The translations under genes were made by a program, and so were the position numbers. From positions 1 through 64,000 of the forward strand of contig JAADJZ010000012.1 of NCBI GenBank assembly GCA_011032825.1: a stretch of DNA of 64,000 nucleotides. Reading direction: 5' to 3'. This document shows positions 1 to 10,309 of this stretch, in pieces; the first letter of the stretch is position 1; each line of letters starts with the position of its first letter. This stretch comes from Massariosphaeria phaeospora. Its lineage: Eukaryota > Ascomycota > Dothideomycetes > Pleosporales. The notes under the pieces are model-generated. The model was not told where the DNA came from. It made no database searches and saw only the letters and a list, made by a program, of their open reading frames with translations.

Positions 1-387
1 TTAGTTTTATTATATTTATCTAGTATATTGCTAATATACTTAGTTTAGCTTAGTTTAATTAGTTTATTTTGTTTATCTTTTATAATTTCTATTTCTAGAA
101 AATAAAAACTTTTCTAAATCTTGTAAATCTAATTCTAGCTTAATTAAATTATTTTAAAATTTGTAATATTTTTATTAAAAAAGCTTATTACTAATAACTA
201 TATCGTTTACAAAAGCTATTATAATTATATTAGTAATTTTATTTATAAAAACACTTTGTTCTATATAATAAATATAAAACCTAATTGTTTTAATATATTA
301 GAAAAGTAGTTATGCTATAATCTAGAAAATTGTTTTAAGTTGTAAAAAGCTTTGTTTAATTTACAAAATAGCTTAGAATTTTTAATA
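1..387 (-). pseudogene. Ty1/copia reverse transcriptase remnant, left palindrome arm, downstream part
   Basis: Mirror copy of 8083-8473. Read on the minus strand it shows a Ty1/copia reverse transcriptase with many stops: a block like LNKAFYNLKQ, then SVFINK, then AFVNDIVI where copia elements carry the catalytic YVDD motif, then YFLEIEI and a segment like LSQTKYISNILDKY. The frame is broken, so nothing functional is encoded. It is separated from its upstream half at 2252-2553 by the Fot1-like insertion at 388-2251. No LTR can be identified in the window. Confidence 0.8.
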
Positions 388-2251
388 ACGTACTTTACAG
401 GCTCGCTGGACATACGAGTTCGCCAAACACTTTTGCTAAGCTTCTACTAACTCTACTTATGTACACGATGCTTCTACAACAACACTAGATAGAGCTTTCT
501 AATAAACGTTAGATACAAACTGCTTTTTAAGCTTTTAAACAAAATGCAACACTTTTTTGCAACGCGCTGCAGCTATCTATAACGTTTCTTAAGCAACACT
601 AAGCAATCAACGCGCTAAACAGCTTTTACAAGCAGATTACAAGCCTAAATTAATAAATCTAACAAAGACTAAGAAAAGCGTAGTTGTTGAGTATATACTT
701 AAGCTTATTACGCGCGGATTTTCTTCTAGGCTCGCAGCTGTAGCTAATAGAGCCAATTCTTTGCGCGCAAAGCGCAATCTAGGCTAAGTTAGCTTAAACT
801 AGCTTAGTACGTAGGTTAAGCACTGCTCTAAGTTTACAATAAAGTTCAATTGCAAGTACAATTATAAAAAAGCGCTTTGCGAGAACCTAGAGGTTATCTA
901 GAGCTAGTTTAGCCTAGTAGCTAACATTAAAGCTAAGTACAACATCTAGAATAAAAACACGTACAACTTTAACAAAACAAGCTTTATAATAGGCTAGATA
1001 ACAACTAAAGTAGTTGTTACAGCTTTAGAGAAACGAGAACGGCTAAAGGCAATACAGCAAGGCAATAGAGAATAAACAACAGTTATTCCAAAGCATTAAC
1101 GCAACAAAGTAAGCTATTCTACTTTTTATTATTTTTAAAAGCTGCTATTACTTCTTTGCTTAGTACAAAGAAAAGAATTTACTTTAGAACTAGGTTATTG
1201 CAGTTTCTAAGAACAGCTAGACAACAAATAAGCTTAGCTTGCAGTAGTTAAAGCACTTTAATAAGTATACAAAGAAAAAAGTAGTTAGTGCTTACTAACT
1301 ACTCGCAATTAACGGCTATAAAAGCTATAACTCGCTCGCATTCTAGCAATACTACAAGAAAAACAAGATTATTACTATTTGTATGCTTTTGCACTTATCG
1401 CACTTTCTACAGCTTTTTAATGTAGGTTGTTTTATTTTTCTAAAGAAAGCGTACAAGCGCTAAGCTAAAAATTTTATGCGCAACTAAATTACTTACATTA
1501 CAAAACTTAAGTTTCTACTATGCTTTATACGCGCCTATAATGCAGCAATTACTTTTAGTAATATCCAAGAAAAGTTTCGAGGCGCTAGATTGGTTTTATT
1601 TAACCTAGAACGAGTTATAACAGCTTTTGACGTTTAGTTGCGTACTCTATTACTACTACTGTCTATTAACAACAAGCTCTAGCAGTTGCAAACTTTAAGC
1701 AATACTTTTAAACTAGAGTCGCAATTAACGCTTGTAAAAGCAAGAATTTAAAAGCATATAGATAGCTTACCAACGTCTATAGTAAAAGCCTTTAAAAAAG
1801 TTTTAAAAAAAGCAGCTATTATCGCGCACAAGCTAGTGTTAGCGCAAAAGAAAATTGCAAAGCTTCGAGCAGCAAATAAAGCTGCTACGCAACGTAGATT
1901 GCATAAAAGAAAGCGAGTTTAGGCAGAAAAAACTTTAATAGTTAAAAATAAAGCTTGTTTAACTGCTCTAAAAGAGTTTAGAGCGCGTAGTAATAAAAAA
2001 AAGCTAAAAACGCAAGTGCGCGCTGAAGTAAGTAAACTATTTTAAAAGTAGTGTAGACGATGCAGTTAAACTAAGCATAACGCACGTACGTGTAAGCAAG
2101 TAGCAAAAGTAAACTCTAAATAATATTTTAGGTTAGATTGCTCTATATAGAGCTAAAGTAAGCTGTTTTGCGCTAGAATAGAGTAGTTTTGGTAGGAGCT
2201 TAGCAAAAGTGTTTAGCGAACTCGTGTGTCCGGCGAGCTCGTAAAGTACGT
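388..2251 (+). mobile_element. Fot1/pogo-type DNA transposon, family 1, copy a, RIP-degraded
   Basis: A 1864-bp element flanked by TA target duplications (386-387 and 2252-2253). The terminal inverted repeats begin ACGTACTTTAC and run about 50 bp. A plus-strand transposase pseudogene can be followed from about 540 to 2118: a CENP-B/Tc5-type DNA-binding region (RLAAVANRANSLRAKRNL near 740), a block YNFNKTSFIIG near 960 where family members have YNFDETGF, so the first catalytic Asp has become Asn, and a C-terminal zinc knuckle of form CxxC-x4-HNARTC near 2055. Stops are mostly TAG/TAA at positions expected for Gln. Length and layout fit Fot1-like elements; it cannot encode an active enzyme. Confidence 0.88.
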
Positions 2252-2553
2252 TATTAGATTTAAATTCTAATTTATTATTATTATAGCCTATAGGTTGTTT
2301 TTCTATAGATTTCTTTATTTCTATTAGCATAAACAAAAGCATTTTTGAAATTCTATTGTATAATTTCTAGATTATTTAAAGTAGAATAAAATAAAGCAGC
2401 TTCTAATTGAATACTACTTTGGCTATTCGAATACTACCTAGCATTATTTCTAAAAATACGCTTAAAAAGTCAAAAAAACGCAGTTACGTAATTGTAGTAA
2501 CTAGAACAACAAAACGCTAGTAGAGTTGTAAAGCGCTAATCGCAAACGTTATA
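2252..2553 (-). pseudogene. Ty1/copia reverse transcriptase remnant, left arm, upstream part
   Basis: Mirror of 5917-6218. On the minus strand it contains a piece like NAFVYANRNKEIY followed after a frameshift by KQPIGY, matching the start of the copia reverse transcriptase domain (D-x-K-x-AF...EEIY..QP.GF). A 69-residue open frame at 2133-2342 runs across this remnant into the transposon terminus and is not a gene. Confidence 0.62.
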
Positions 2554-2976
2554 ATGTACTCTACGAGCAAGTAAGCTACACAAGCAAGTAGGCTACTAAA
2601 TTTTACTAAAGAAAATCAATAATCTAGAGCTTAATAACTTTTAACCTACTTAATAAAATTCTCTAAAACTTTTACTACTAAGCTGCATCTATATAAACTT
2701 TTAGATTTCTAGATTACTAAGCTACAACTTTAGTATTTAGAAAGTTATTAAAGAAAAGCTTAAATTATTAGTGCGCTCTAAGCTATCTACTTTTCTAGAC
2801 TAGCTAAAGCTTAGTAATCTTAGAACTAGAAAGTTTATATATACAGAAATAATATATTAAATTTTTAGAGAATTTTTTAATTAGGTAAAGAGTTATTAAG
2901 CTCTAGATTATTGATTTTTCTTAGTAAAATTCGGTAGCCTACTCGCTTGTGTAGCTTACTCGCTCGTAGAGTACGT
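2554..2976. mobile_element. TA-targeting MITE (MITE-P), copy a
   Basis: A 423-bp non-coding element between TA duplications (2552-2553 and 2977-2978). Both ends carry an inverted repeat of roughly 45 bp beginning ACGTACTCTACGAG (the left end reads ATGT, a C-to-T change). The terminus resembles that of the Fot1-like family 1, so it was probably mobilised by a pogo-type transposase. The interior has no coding capacity. Related copies: 5493-5916, 27166-27589, and an interrupted variant at 15234-17821. Confidence 0.85.
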
Positions 2977-4200
2977 TACAAAAATTAATTGTTTAATTTC
3001 GCTTTAGCTGCGTTAAACGCTAGGCATTGCGAACTAAAGCTTTGCACTTAAAAATTATTGCTTTAACTAGCGTATTTAGCAGCTGCAAGCAATAGGTTTG
3101 CAGCGAACTTCTAGTACTTTTAAACTAATACTACTTAACAACAACGCTACGTAGAAGCGCGTAGTTAAAAACTTAAGTAAGTACAGTTTTAGTAAGTTAA
3201 TAGTCTAAATTTAAAACTTTTTTAATAGCAAAGTAGTTAGCTATTTGTATACTAATAGTTTAGCATTTAGCGCTTTTATGTAGTAACGCTAGAGCAAGCC
3301 TACGCTACGCATAAATACTAAGTTAAAAGTTATATTTTATTGCTACGCTACGCTTGCTAAGCTTGCTACTTTGCTTTTATTACTACAGCTGCTTATTCTT
3401 TGCTTCTAAAAGTTTTTTTGTTTTTTAGAGCGAAATTGGTTTGCTAGGTACTATTTGCTTTTCTAAGCGCTTTATTTTGCGCTACAACCTACTTGTTCGC
3501 TTGCTTAAACTAGTTAACGTTTATTAGCTTATTTGCTTCGTAGCCTAGCGCTAGTGCTATTTATACTTAAAGCTATTCAACTTAAAGCGCGTTACTAGCG
3601 AAGTTAGCGAAGAAAAAGTAGCTATTTTGTTTGAAGTAACTGCTAGGCAGCTTGCTTAACTGCTTTAAACTAAAAAAGTAGTGCGCTAAGTATTAGCTGC
3701 TAAGCTAGTACTTAGCTAAAATAACTTAGCACTTGCAAAAAGCACTTAAGTAGCTTAAACTATTTTAAATAGTAAAAGTTACGAGCTTTTTAGTAACTAG
3801 GCTAGTAAAATTATTTGCGCAGTAGCTTTTTAAAGCGCTTTTTGCTTTTAACTAAGCAAATTCTTTAAGCGAGTAAAAACTTTAGCAGCTACTTCGTAGA
3901 AGTATAATTGCTAGTAATTGTAAATCTCGTTTACTAGAACTTCGCTGTTGCTAAAGTAAATAATATAGTAAAGCTAGTATTTGCAAAGCAATTTATACGT
4001 TTTAGTAAACGCACTTAAACAAGTACTACTATAGTTTTAGCTTTTAATAGCTTAAGTTGCTTATTTAGTAATTGTAAAGTAAAAGTGTAATTCGCTAAAA
4101 AGTAGCTAAAATCTAAAACTTTTAGCAATAAGTTAGTACTTTGCTATAAGCTTAGCTTATTTTAGTTTTATACGTATTTACTTAGTTTTTAACGTAGAAG
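2977..4200 (-). pseudogene. degenerate transposase-like remnant, left arm
   Basis: Mirror copy of 4249-5492; see that entry for the peptide evidence. The sequence is heavily mutated and shows no frame longer than a few dozen codons. It fills the inner part of the left palindrome arm between the MITE at 2554 and the 48-bp spacer at 4201-4248. Confidence 0.4.
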
Positions 4201-4248
4201 TTTTGTGTTAGCTAAAAGTTACTTTTAGAATGTAGTGCTATTAGTAAA
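4201..4248. other. palindrome spacer, 48 bp
   Basis: Unpaired loop between the two palindrome arms: the 65 bp on the left (4136-4200) pair perfectly with the 65 bp on the right (4249-4313). The spacer contains a short internal inverted repeat (AAAAGTTACTTTT). No other feature is visible. Confidence 0.8.
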
Positions 4249-5492
4249 CTTCTACGTTAAAAACTAAGTAAATACGTATAAAACTAAAATAAGCTAAGCT
4301 TATAGCAAAGTACTTAACTTAATTGCTAAAGTTTTAGAGTTTTAGCTACTCTTTTAGCGAATTACACTTTTTACTTTACAATTACTAAATAAGCAACTTA
4401 AGCTATTAAAAGCTAATAACTATAGTAGTACTTGTTTAAGTACCTTTACTAAAACGTATAAATTGCTTTGCAAATACTAGCTTTACTATATTATCTACTT
4501 TAGCAACAGCAAAGTTCTAGTAAACGAGATTTACAATTACTAGCAATTATACTTTCTACGAAGTAGCTGCCTAAAGTTTTTACCTCGCTTAAAGAATTTC
4601 GCTTAGGTTAAAAGCAAAAAGCGCTTTAAAAAATCTACTGCGCAAATAATTTCTACTAGCCTAGTTACCTAAAAAGCTCGTAACTTTTTACTATTTAAAA
4701 TAGTTTAAGCTACTTAAGTGCTTTTTGCAAGTGCTAAGTTATTTTAGCTAAGTACTAGCTTAGTAGCTAATACTTAGCGCACTACTTTTTTAGTTTAAAG
4801 CAGTTAAGCAAGCTGCCTAGCAGTTACTCAAACAATAATAGCTACTTTTTCTTCGCTAACTCTACTAGTAACGCGCTTTAAGTTGAATAGCTTTAAGTAT
4901 AAAATAGCACTAGCGCTAGGCTACGAAGCAAATAAGCTAATAAACGTTAACTAGTTTAAGTAAGCGAACAAGTAGGTTGTAGCGCAAAATAAAGCGCTTA
5001 GAAAAGCAAATAGTATCTAGCAAAACCAATTTCGCTCTAAAAAACAAAGAAAACTTTTAGAAGCAAAGAATAAGCAGCTGTAGTAATAAAAGCAAAGTAG
5101 CAAGCTTAGCAAGCGTAAGCGTAGCAATAAAATATAACTTTTAACTTAGTATTTATGCGTAGCGTAAGCTTGCTCTAGCGTTACTTACATAAAAGCGCTA
5201 AATCGCTAAACTATTAGTATACAAATAGCTAACTACTTTGCTATTAAAAAAGTTTTAAATTTAGACTATTAACTTACTAGAACTGTACTTACTTAAGTTT
5301 TTAACTACGCGCTTCTACGTAGCGTTGTTATTAAGTAGTATTAGTTTAAAAGTACTAGAAGTTCGCTGCAAACCTATTGCTTGCAGCTGCTAAATACGCT
5401 AGTTAAAGCAATAATTTTTAAGTGCAAAGCTTTAGTTCGCAATGCCTAGCGTTTAACGCAGCTAAAGCGAAATTAAACAATTAATTTTTGTA
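4249..5492 (+). pseudogene. degenerate transposase-like remnant, right arm
   Basis: On the plus strand, allowing stops, a lysine- and glutamine-rich tail can be read at about 4990-5130 (RSKKQRKLLEAKNKQL, then KLSKRKRSNK), preceded by blocks such as YKIALALGYEANKLIN. Basic coiled tails of this sort are common at the C terminus of fungal pogo/Fot1 transposases, but no catalytic core is recognisable, so the family is an inference. No terminal repeats of its own were found. Mirrored at 2977-4200. Confidence 0.38.
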
Positions 5493-5916
5493 ACGTACTC
5501 TACGAGCGAGTAAGCTACACAAGCGAGTAGGCTACCGAATTTTACTAAGAAAAATCAATAATCTAGAGCTTAATAACTCTTTACCTAATTAATAAAATTC
5601 TCTAAAAATTTAATATATTATTTCTGTATATATAAACTTTCTAGTTCTAAGATTACTAAGCTTTAGCTAGTCTAGAAAAGTAGATAGCTTAGAGCGCACT
5701 AATAATTTAAGCTTTTCTTTAATAACTTTCTAAATACTAAAGTTGTAGCTTAGTAATCTAGAAATCTAAAAGTTTATATAGATGCAGCTTAGTAGTAAAA
5801 GTTTTAGAGAATTTTATTAAGTAGGTTAAAAGTTATTAAGCTCTAGATTATTGATTTTCTTTAGTAAAATTTAGTAGCCTACTTGCTTGTGTAGCTTACT
5901 TGCTCGTAGAGTACAT
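5493..5916. mobile_element. MITE-P copy b, right palindrome arm
   Basis: A 424-bp element with TA duplications at 5491-5492 and 5917-5918, and terminal inverted repeats beginning ACGTACTCTACGAGCGAG. It is the mirror of 2554-2976 and differs by a few point changes and one indel. Non-coding. Confidence 0.85.
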
Positions 5917-6218
5917 TATAACGTTTGCGATTAGCGCTTTACAACTCTACTAGCGTTTTGTTGTTCTAGTTACTACAATTACGTAACTGCGTTTTTTTGA
6001 CTTTTTAAGCGTATTTTTAGAAATAATGCTAGGTAGTATTCGAATAGCCAAAGTAGTATTCAATTAGAAGCTGCTTTATTTTATTCTACTTTAAATAATC
6101 TAGAAATTATACAATAGAATTTCAAAAATGCTTTTGTTTATGCTAATAGAAATAAAGAAATCTATAGAAAAACAACCTATAGGCTATAATAATAATAAAT
6201 TAGAATTTAAATCTAATA
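5917..6218 (+). pseudogene. Ty1/copia reverse transcriptase remnant, right arm, upstream part
   Basis: Plus-strand reading gives NAFVYANRNKEIY near 6128 and, after a frameshift, KQPIGY near 6175, matching the N-terminal part of the copia reverse transcriptase domain. The rest of the domain lies beyond the Fot1-like insertion, from 8083. Stops and the frameshift show it is dead. Confidence 0.65.
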
Positions 6219-8082
6219 ACGTACTTTACGAGCTCGCCGGACACACGAGTTCGCTAAACACTTTTGCTAAGCTCCTACCAAAACTACTCTATTCTAGCGC
6301 AAAACAGCTTACTTTAGCTCTATATAGAGCAATCTAACCTAAAATATTATTTAGAGTTTACTTTTGCTACTTGCTTACACGTACGTGCGTTATGCTTAGT
6401 TTAACTGCATCGTCTACACTACTTTTAAAATAGTTTACTTACTTCAGCGCGCACTTGCGTTTTTAGCTTTTTTTTATTACTACGCGCTCTAAACTCTTTT
6501 AGAGCAGTTAAACAAGCTTTATTTTTAACTATTAAAGTTTTTTCTGCCTAAACTCGCTTTCTTTTATGCAATCTACGTTGCGTAGCAGCTTTATTTGCTG
6601 CTCGAAGCTTTGCAATTTTCTTTTGCGCTAACACTAGCTTGTGCGCGATAATAGCTGCTTTTTTTAAAACTTTTTTAAAGGCTTTTACTATAGACGTTGG
6701 TAAGCTATCTATATGCTTTTAAATTCTTGCTTTTACAAGCGTTAATTGCGACTCTAGTTTAAAAGTATTGCTTAAAGTTTGCAACTGCTAGAGCTTGTTG
6801 TTAATAGACAGTAGTAGTAATAGAGTACGCAACTAAACGTCAAAAGCTGTTATAACTCGTTCTAGGTTAAATAAAACCAATCTAGCGCCTCGAAACTTTT
6901 CTTGGATATTACTAAAAGTAATTGCTGCATTATAGGCGCGTATAAAGCATAGTAGAAACTTAAGTTTTGTAATGTAAGTAATTTAGTTGCGCATAAAATT
7001 TTTAGCTTAGCGCTTGTACGCTTTCTTTAGAAAAATAAAACAACCTACATTAAAAAGCTGTAGAAAGTGCGATAAGTGCAAAAGCATACAAATAGTAATA
7101 ATCTTGTTTTTCTTGTAGTATTGCTAGAATGCGAGCGAGTTATAGCTTTTATAGCCGTTAATTGCGAGTAGTTAGTAAGCACTAACTACTTTTTTCTTTG
7201 TATACTTATTAAAGTGCTTTAACTACTGCAAGCTAAGCTTATTTGTTGTCTAGCTGTTCTTAGAAACTGCAATAACCTAGTTCTAAAGTAAATTCTTTTC
7301 TTTGTACTAAGCAAAGAAGTAATAGCAGCTTTTAAAAATAATAAAAAGTAGAATAGCTTACTTTGTTGCGTTAATGCTTTGAATAACTGTTGTTTATTCT
7401 CTATTGCCTTGCTGTATTGCCTTTAGCCGTTCTCGTTTCTCTAAAGCTGTAACAACTACTTTAGTTGTTATCTAGCCTATTATAAAGCTTGTTTTGTTAA
7501 AGTTGTACGTGTTTTTATTCTAGATGTTGTACTTAGCTTTAATGTTAGCTACTAGGCTAAACTAGCTCTAGATAACCTCTAGGTTCTCGCAAAGCGCTTT
7601 TTTATAATTGTACTTGCAATTGAACTTTATTGTAAACTTAGAGCAGTGCTTAACCTACGTACTAAGCTAGTTTAAGCTAACTTAGCCTAGATTGCGCTTT
7701 GCGCGCAAAGAATTGGCTCTATTAGCTACAGCTGCGAGCCTAGAAGAAAATCCGCGCGTAATAAGCTTAAGTATATACTCAACAACTACGCTTTTCTTAG
7801 TCTTTGTTAGATTTATTAATTTAGGCTTGTAATCTGCTTGTAAAAGCTGTTTAGCGCGTTGATTGCTTAGTGTTGCTTAAGAAACGTTATAGATAGCTGC
7901 AGCGCGTTGCAAAAAAAGTGTTGCATTTTGTTTAAAAGCTTAAAAAGCAGTTTGTATCTAACGTTTATTAGAAAGCTCTATCTAGTGTTGTTGTAGAAGC
8001 ATCGTGTACATAAGTAGAGTTAGTAGAAGCTTAGCAAAAGTGTTTGGCGAACTCGTATGTCCAGCGAGCCTGTAAAGTACGT
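6219..8082 (-). mobile_element. Fot1/pogo-type DNA transposon, family 1, copy b, RIP-degraded
   Basis: A 1864-bp element with TA duplications at 6217-6218 and 8083-8084 and the family 1 terminal repeat at both ends (ACGTACTTTACGAGCTCG at the left). The transposase pseudogene is on the minus strand and is the near-identical mirror of copy a. Same length, same insertion point within copia, and same kind of stop codons, so it was copied together with the rest of the arm. Confidence 0.88.
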
Positions 8083-8613
8083 TATTAAAAATTCTAAGCT
8101 ATTTTGTAAATTAAACAAAGCTTTTTACAACTTAAAACAATTTTCTAGATTATAGCATAACTACTTTTCTAATATATTAAAACAATTAGGTTTTATATTT
8201 ATTATATTAGAACAAAGTGTTTTTATAAATAAAATTACTAATATAATTATAATAGCTTTTGTAAACGATATAGTTATTAGTAATAAGCTTTTTTAATAAA
8301 AATATTACAAATTTTAAAAATAATTTAATTAAGCTAGAATTAGATTTACAAGATTTAGAAAAAGTTTTTTATTTTCTAGAAATAGAAATTATAAAAGATA
8401 AACAAAATAAACTAATTAAACTAAGCTAAACTAAGTATATTAGCAATATACTAGATAAATATAATAAAACTAAAATAAATCCAGTTAGTTTACCTAGTAA
8501 GCTTGGAATTAAACTAGATAAAAATAAAGAACAAGCTAGTTCTTTAGAAATAAATTATTATTAACAGCAAATAAGTAGTTTAATCTACTTAGCTACTAAA
8601 ACTAAACTTGATA
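8083..8613 (+). pseudogene. Ty1/copia reverse transcriptase remnant, right arm, downstream part
   Basis: Plus strand, with stops: LNKAFYNLKQ near 8115, SVFINK near 8218, AFVNDIVI near 8260 (the catalytic YVDD box with a D-to-N change as RIP would give), YFLEIEI near 8370, LSQTKYISNILDKY near 8425, and a downstream block ending IYLATKTKLD near 8600 that matches the copia region between reverse transcriptase and RNase H. It is cut at 8612 by another Fot1-like insertion. This is the best copia evidence in the window; the LTRs are not visible. Confidence 0.85.
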
Positions 8614-9974
8614 ACGTACTTTACTAGCGAGTTGCTTACATACTTAAGTTGCTTACTTTTGCTAAACTTTTACTAAACTCTACTTATGTACATAATGCTT
8701 TAACAATAATACTAAATAAAGCTTTCTAAAAAACGTTAGATACAAAATACTTTTTAAGCTTTTAAATAAAACGCGATACTTTTTTTGCAACGCGCTGCAG
8801 CTATCTATAACGTTTTTTAAAACACACTAAGCAATTAACGCACTAGACAACTTTTACGCGCAAATTGTAAGCTAAACTTAATAAATCTAACTAAGCTTAA
8901 GAAAAAAGTAGTTGTTAAGTATATACTTAAGCTAGTTTTGCGAGAATTTTTCTTTAAGCTTGCAGCTATAGCTAATATAGCTAATTTCTTGCGCGCAAAG
9001 CGCAATCTAAGCTAGGTTAGTATAAACTAGCTTAGTAAGTTCGTTAAACGTTGCTTTAAGCTTACAACGAAGTTCAATTGCAAGTACAACTATAAAAAAG
9101 CGCTTTGCGAGAATTTAAAAGTTATCTAAAGCTAGTTTAGCTTAGTAGCTAATATCAAAGCTAAGTACGACATCTAGAATAAAAATACGTACAACTTTAA
9201 CAAAGCAAGCTTTATAATAGGCTAGATGTTAACTAAAGTAATTGTTATAGCTTTAGAAAAACGAGAATAGCTAAAAGCAGTATAGCAAAGTAATAGAAAG
9301 TAAACAACAACTATTCAAAGCATTAGCGCAACAAAGTAAGCTATTTTACTTTTTATTATTTTTTAAAGCAAAAACTATTTTTTTGCTTGGTACAAGAAAA
9401 ATAATCTACTTTACAATTAAGTTATTGCAGTTTCTAAAAATAGCTAGACAATAAATAAGCTTAGTTTGTAGTAGTTAAAGTACTTTAATAAGTATACAAA
9501 GAAAAAAGTTGTAAGCGCTTATTAGCTACGAGTTGCTTGCATTCTAGCAATACTACGAAAAAAACAAGATTATTACTTTTTGCATGCTTTTGTACTTATC
9601 GCATTTTTTGCAGCTTTTTAATATAAAATGTTTTTTGCTTTTAAAAATAGCGTATAAGCGCTAAGCCGAAGATTTTATACGCAACTAAATTATTTACATT
9701 ACAAAACTTAAGTTTCTACTATGCTTTATACGCGCTTATAATGCAGCAATTACTTTTAGTAATATTCAAAAAAAAGTTTTAAAGCGCTAGATTAGTTCTA
9801 TTAACTTAAAAAAAGTTATAACAGCTTTTAACGTTTAGTTGCGTACTTTATTACTACTACTACTTATTAACAACAAGCTTTAGCAGTTGCAAACTCTAAG
9901 CAATACTTTTAAATTAAACAGCTTATTAGCGGCACTTCTATGCTTTAATATACGCAAGCGTACTTAGTTTACGC

Positions 9975-10301
9975 TACGCTAGCGAATAAGTAAAAAGTAC
10001 TTATTGTTGAGTATAAGTTAAGTTAGAGTTGCACAAACCTAAAGTTAAAGTTAAGTTAAAGTAATTAAAGCGTAGGTTAAAGTTGAGTTATAAGTACTAC
10101 TTTTAAGTTAATAAACTTATTATAACTAGCTGTTATAATTATAAAGAGAAAATATATTAGAATATAAAATTGTAGAAGTTTATGCTAACTTAACTTATAC
10201 TTACGCTAAAACGTTTTAGCGTAGGTATAGATTAAGTTAGCACTAAAGTCTTACGTAAGCTAACTTAACTTTAACTTAACTTATACCTATTTACTACTCT
10301 A
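9975..10301. mobile_element. hAT-like MITE (MITE-H), copy A
   Basis: Exactly 327 bp, beginning TACGCTAGCGAATAAG and ending TACTACTCTA. Flanked by an 8-bp target duplication GTTTACGC (9967-9974) and GTCTACGC (10302-10309), the single difference being C/T. An 8-bp duplication and TA...TA termini point to the hAT superfamily (inference). The interior is AT-rich with many TTAAGTT/AACTTAA direct and inverted runs and a short perfect hairpin around AAAACGTTTT. It sits inside the left terminal repeat of the MULE. Non-coding. Confidence 0.85.
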
Positions 10302-10309
10302 GTCTACGC

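Larger units (their letters stand above)
1..8473. repeat. giant imperfect palindrome, arms 1-4200 and 4249-8473
   Basis: Seen directly: the first bases of the window reappear as reverse complement ending at about 8473, and everything between pairs around a centre near 4225. Both arms hold the same elements in mirrored order (copia remnant, Fot1-like element, copia remnant, 424-bp MITE, older remnant). The pairing sum drifts from 8449 near the centre to 8470 at the Fot1-like flank and 8474 at the far end, so small indels separate the arms, and single-base differences, many of C/T or G/A type, are scattered through them. Inference: a whole nested block was duplicated in inverted orientation after the insertions and then mutated, probably by RIP. 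The left arm may continue beyond the window start. Confidence 0.93.

Noticed and set aside
2133..6337. Identical 69-residue open frames at 2133-2342 (-) and 6128-6337 (+)
   Set aside because: They span the junction of a copia remnant and a transposon terminal repeat and are identical only because the two palindrome arms are copies; not a gene.
8083..8613. Possible intact copia polyprotein
   Set aside because: Multiple stops and a frameshift, and the catalytic box is mutated; only a remnant.
9967..10309. MITE-H read as a MULE-type MITE with 9-10 bp duplications
   Set aside because: At copy A alone a longer duplication seemed possible, but copies B, C and E fit exactly 8 bp with TA...TA ends, so the hAT-like reading is preferred.
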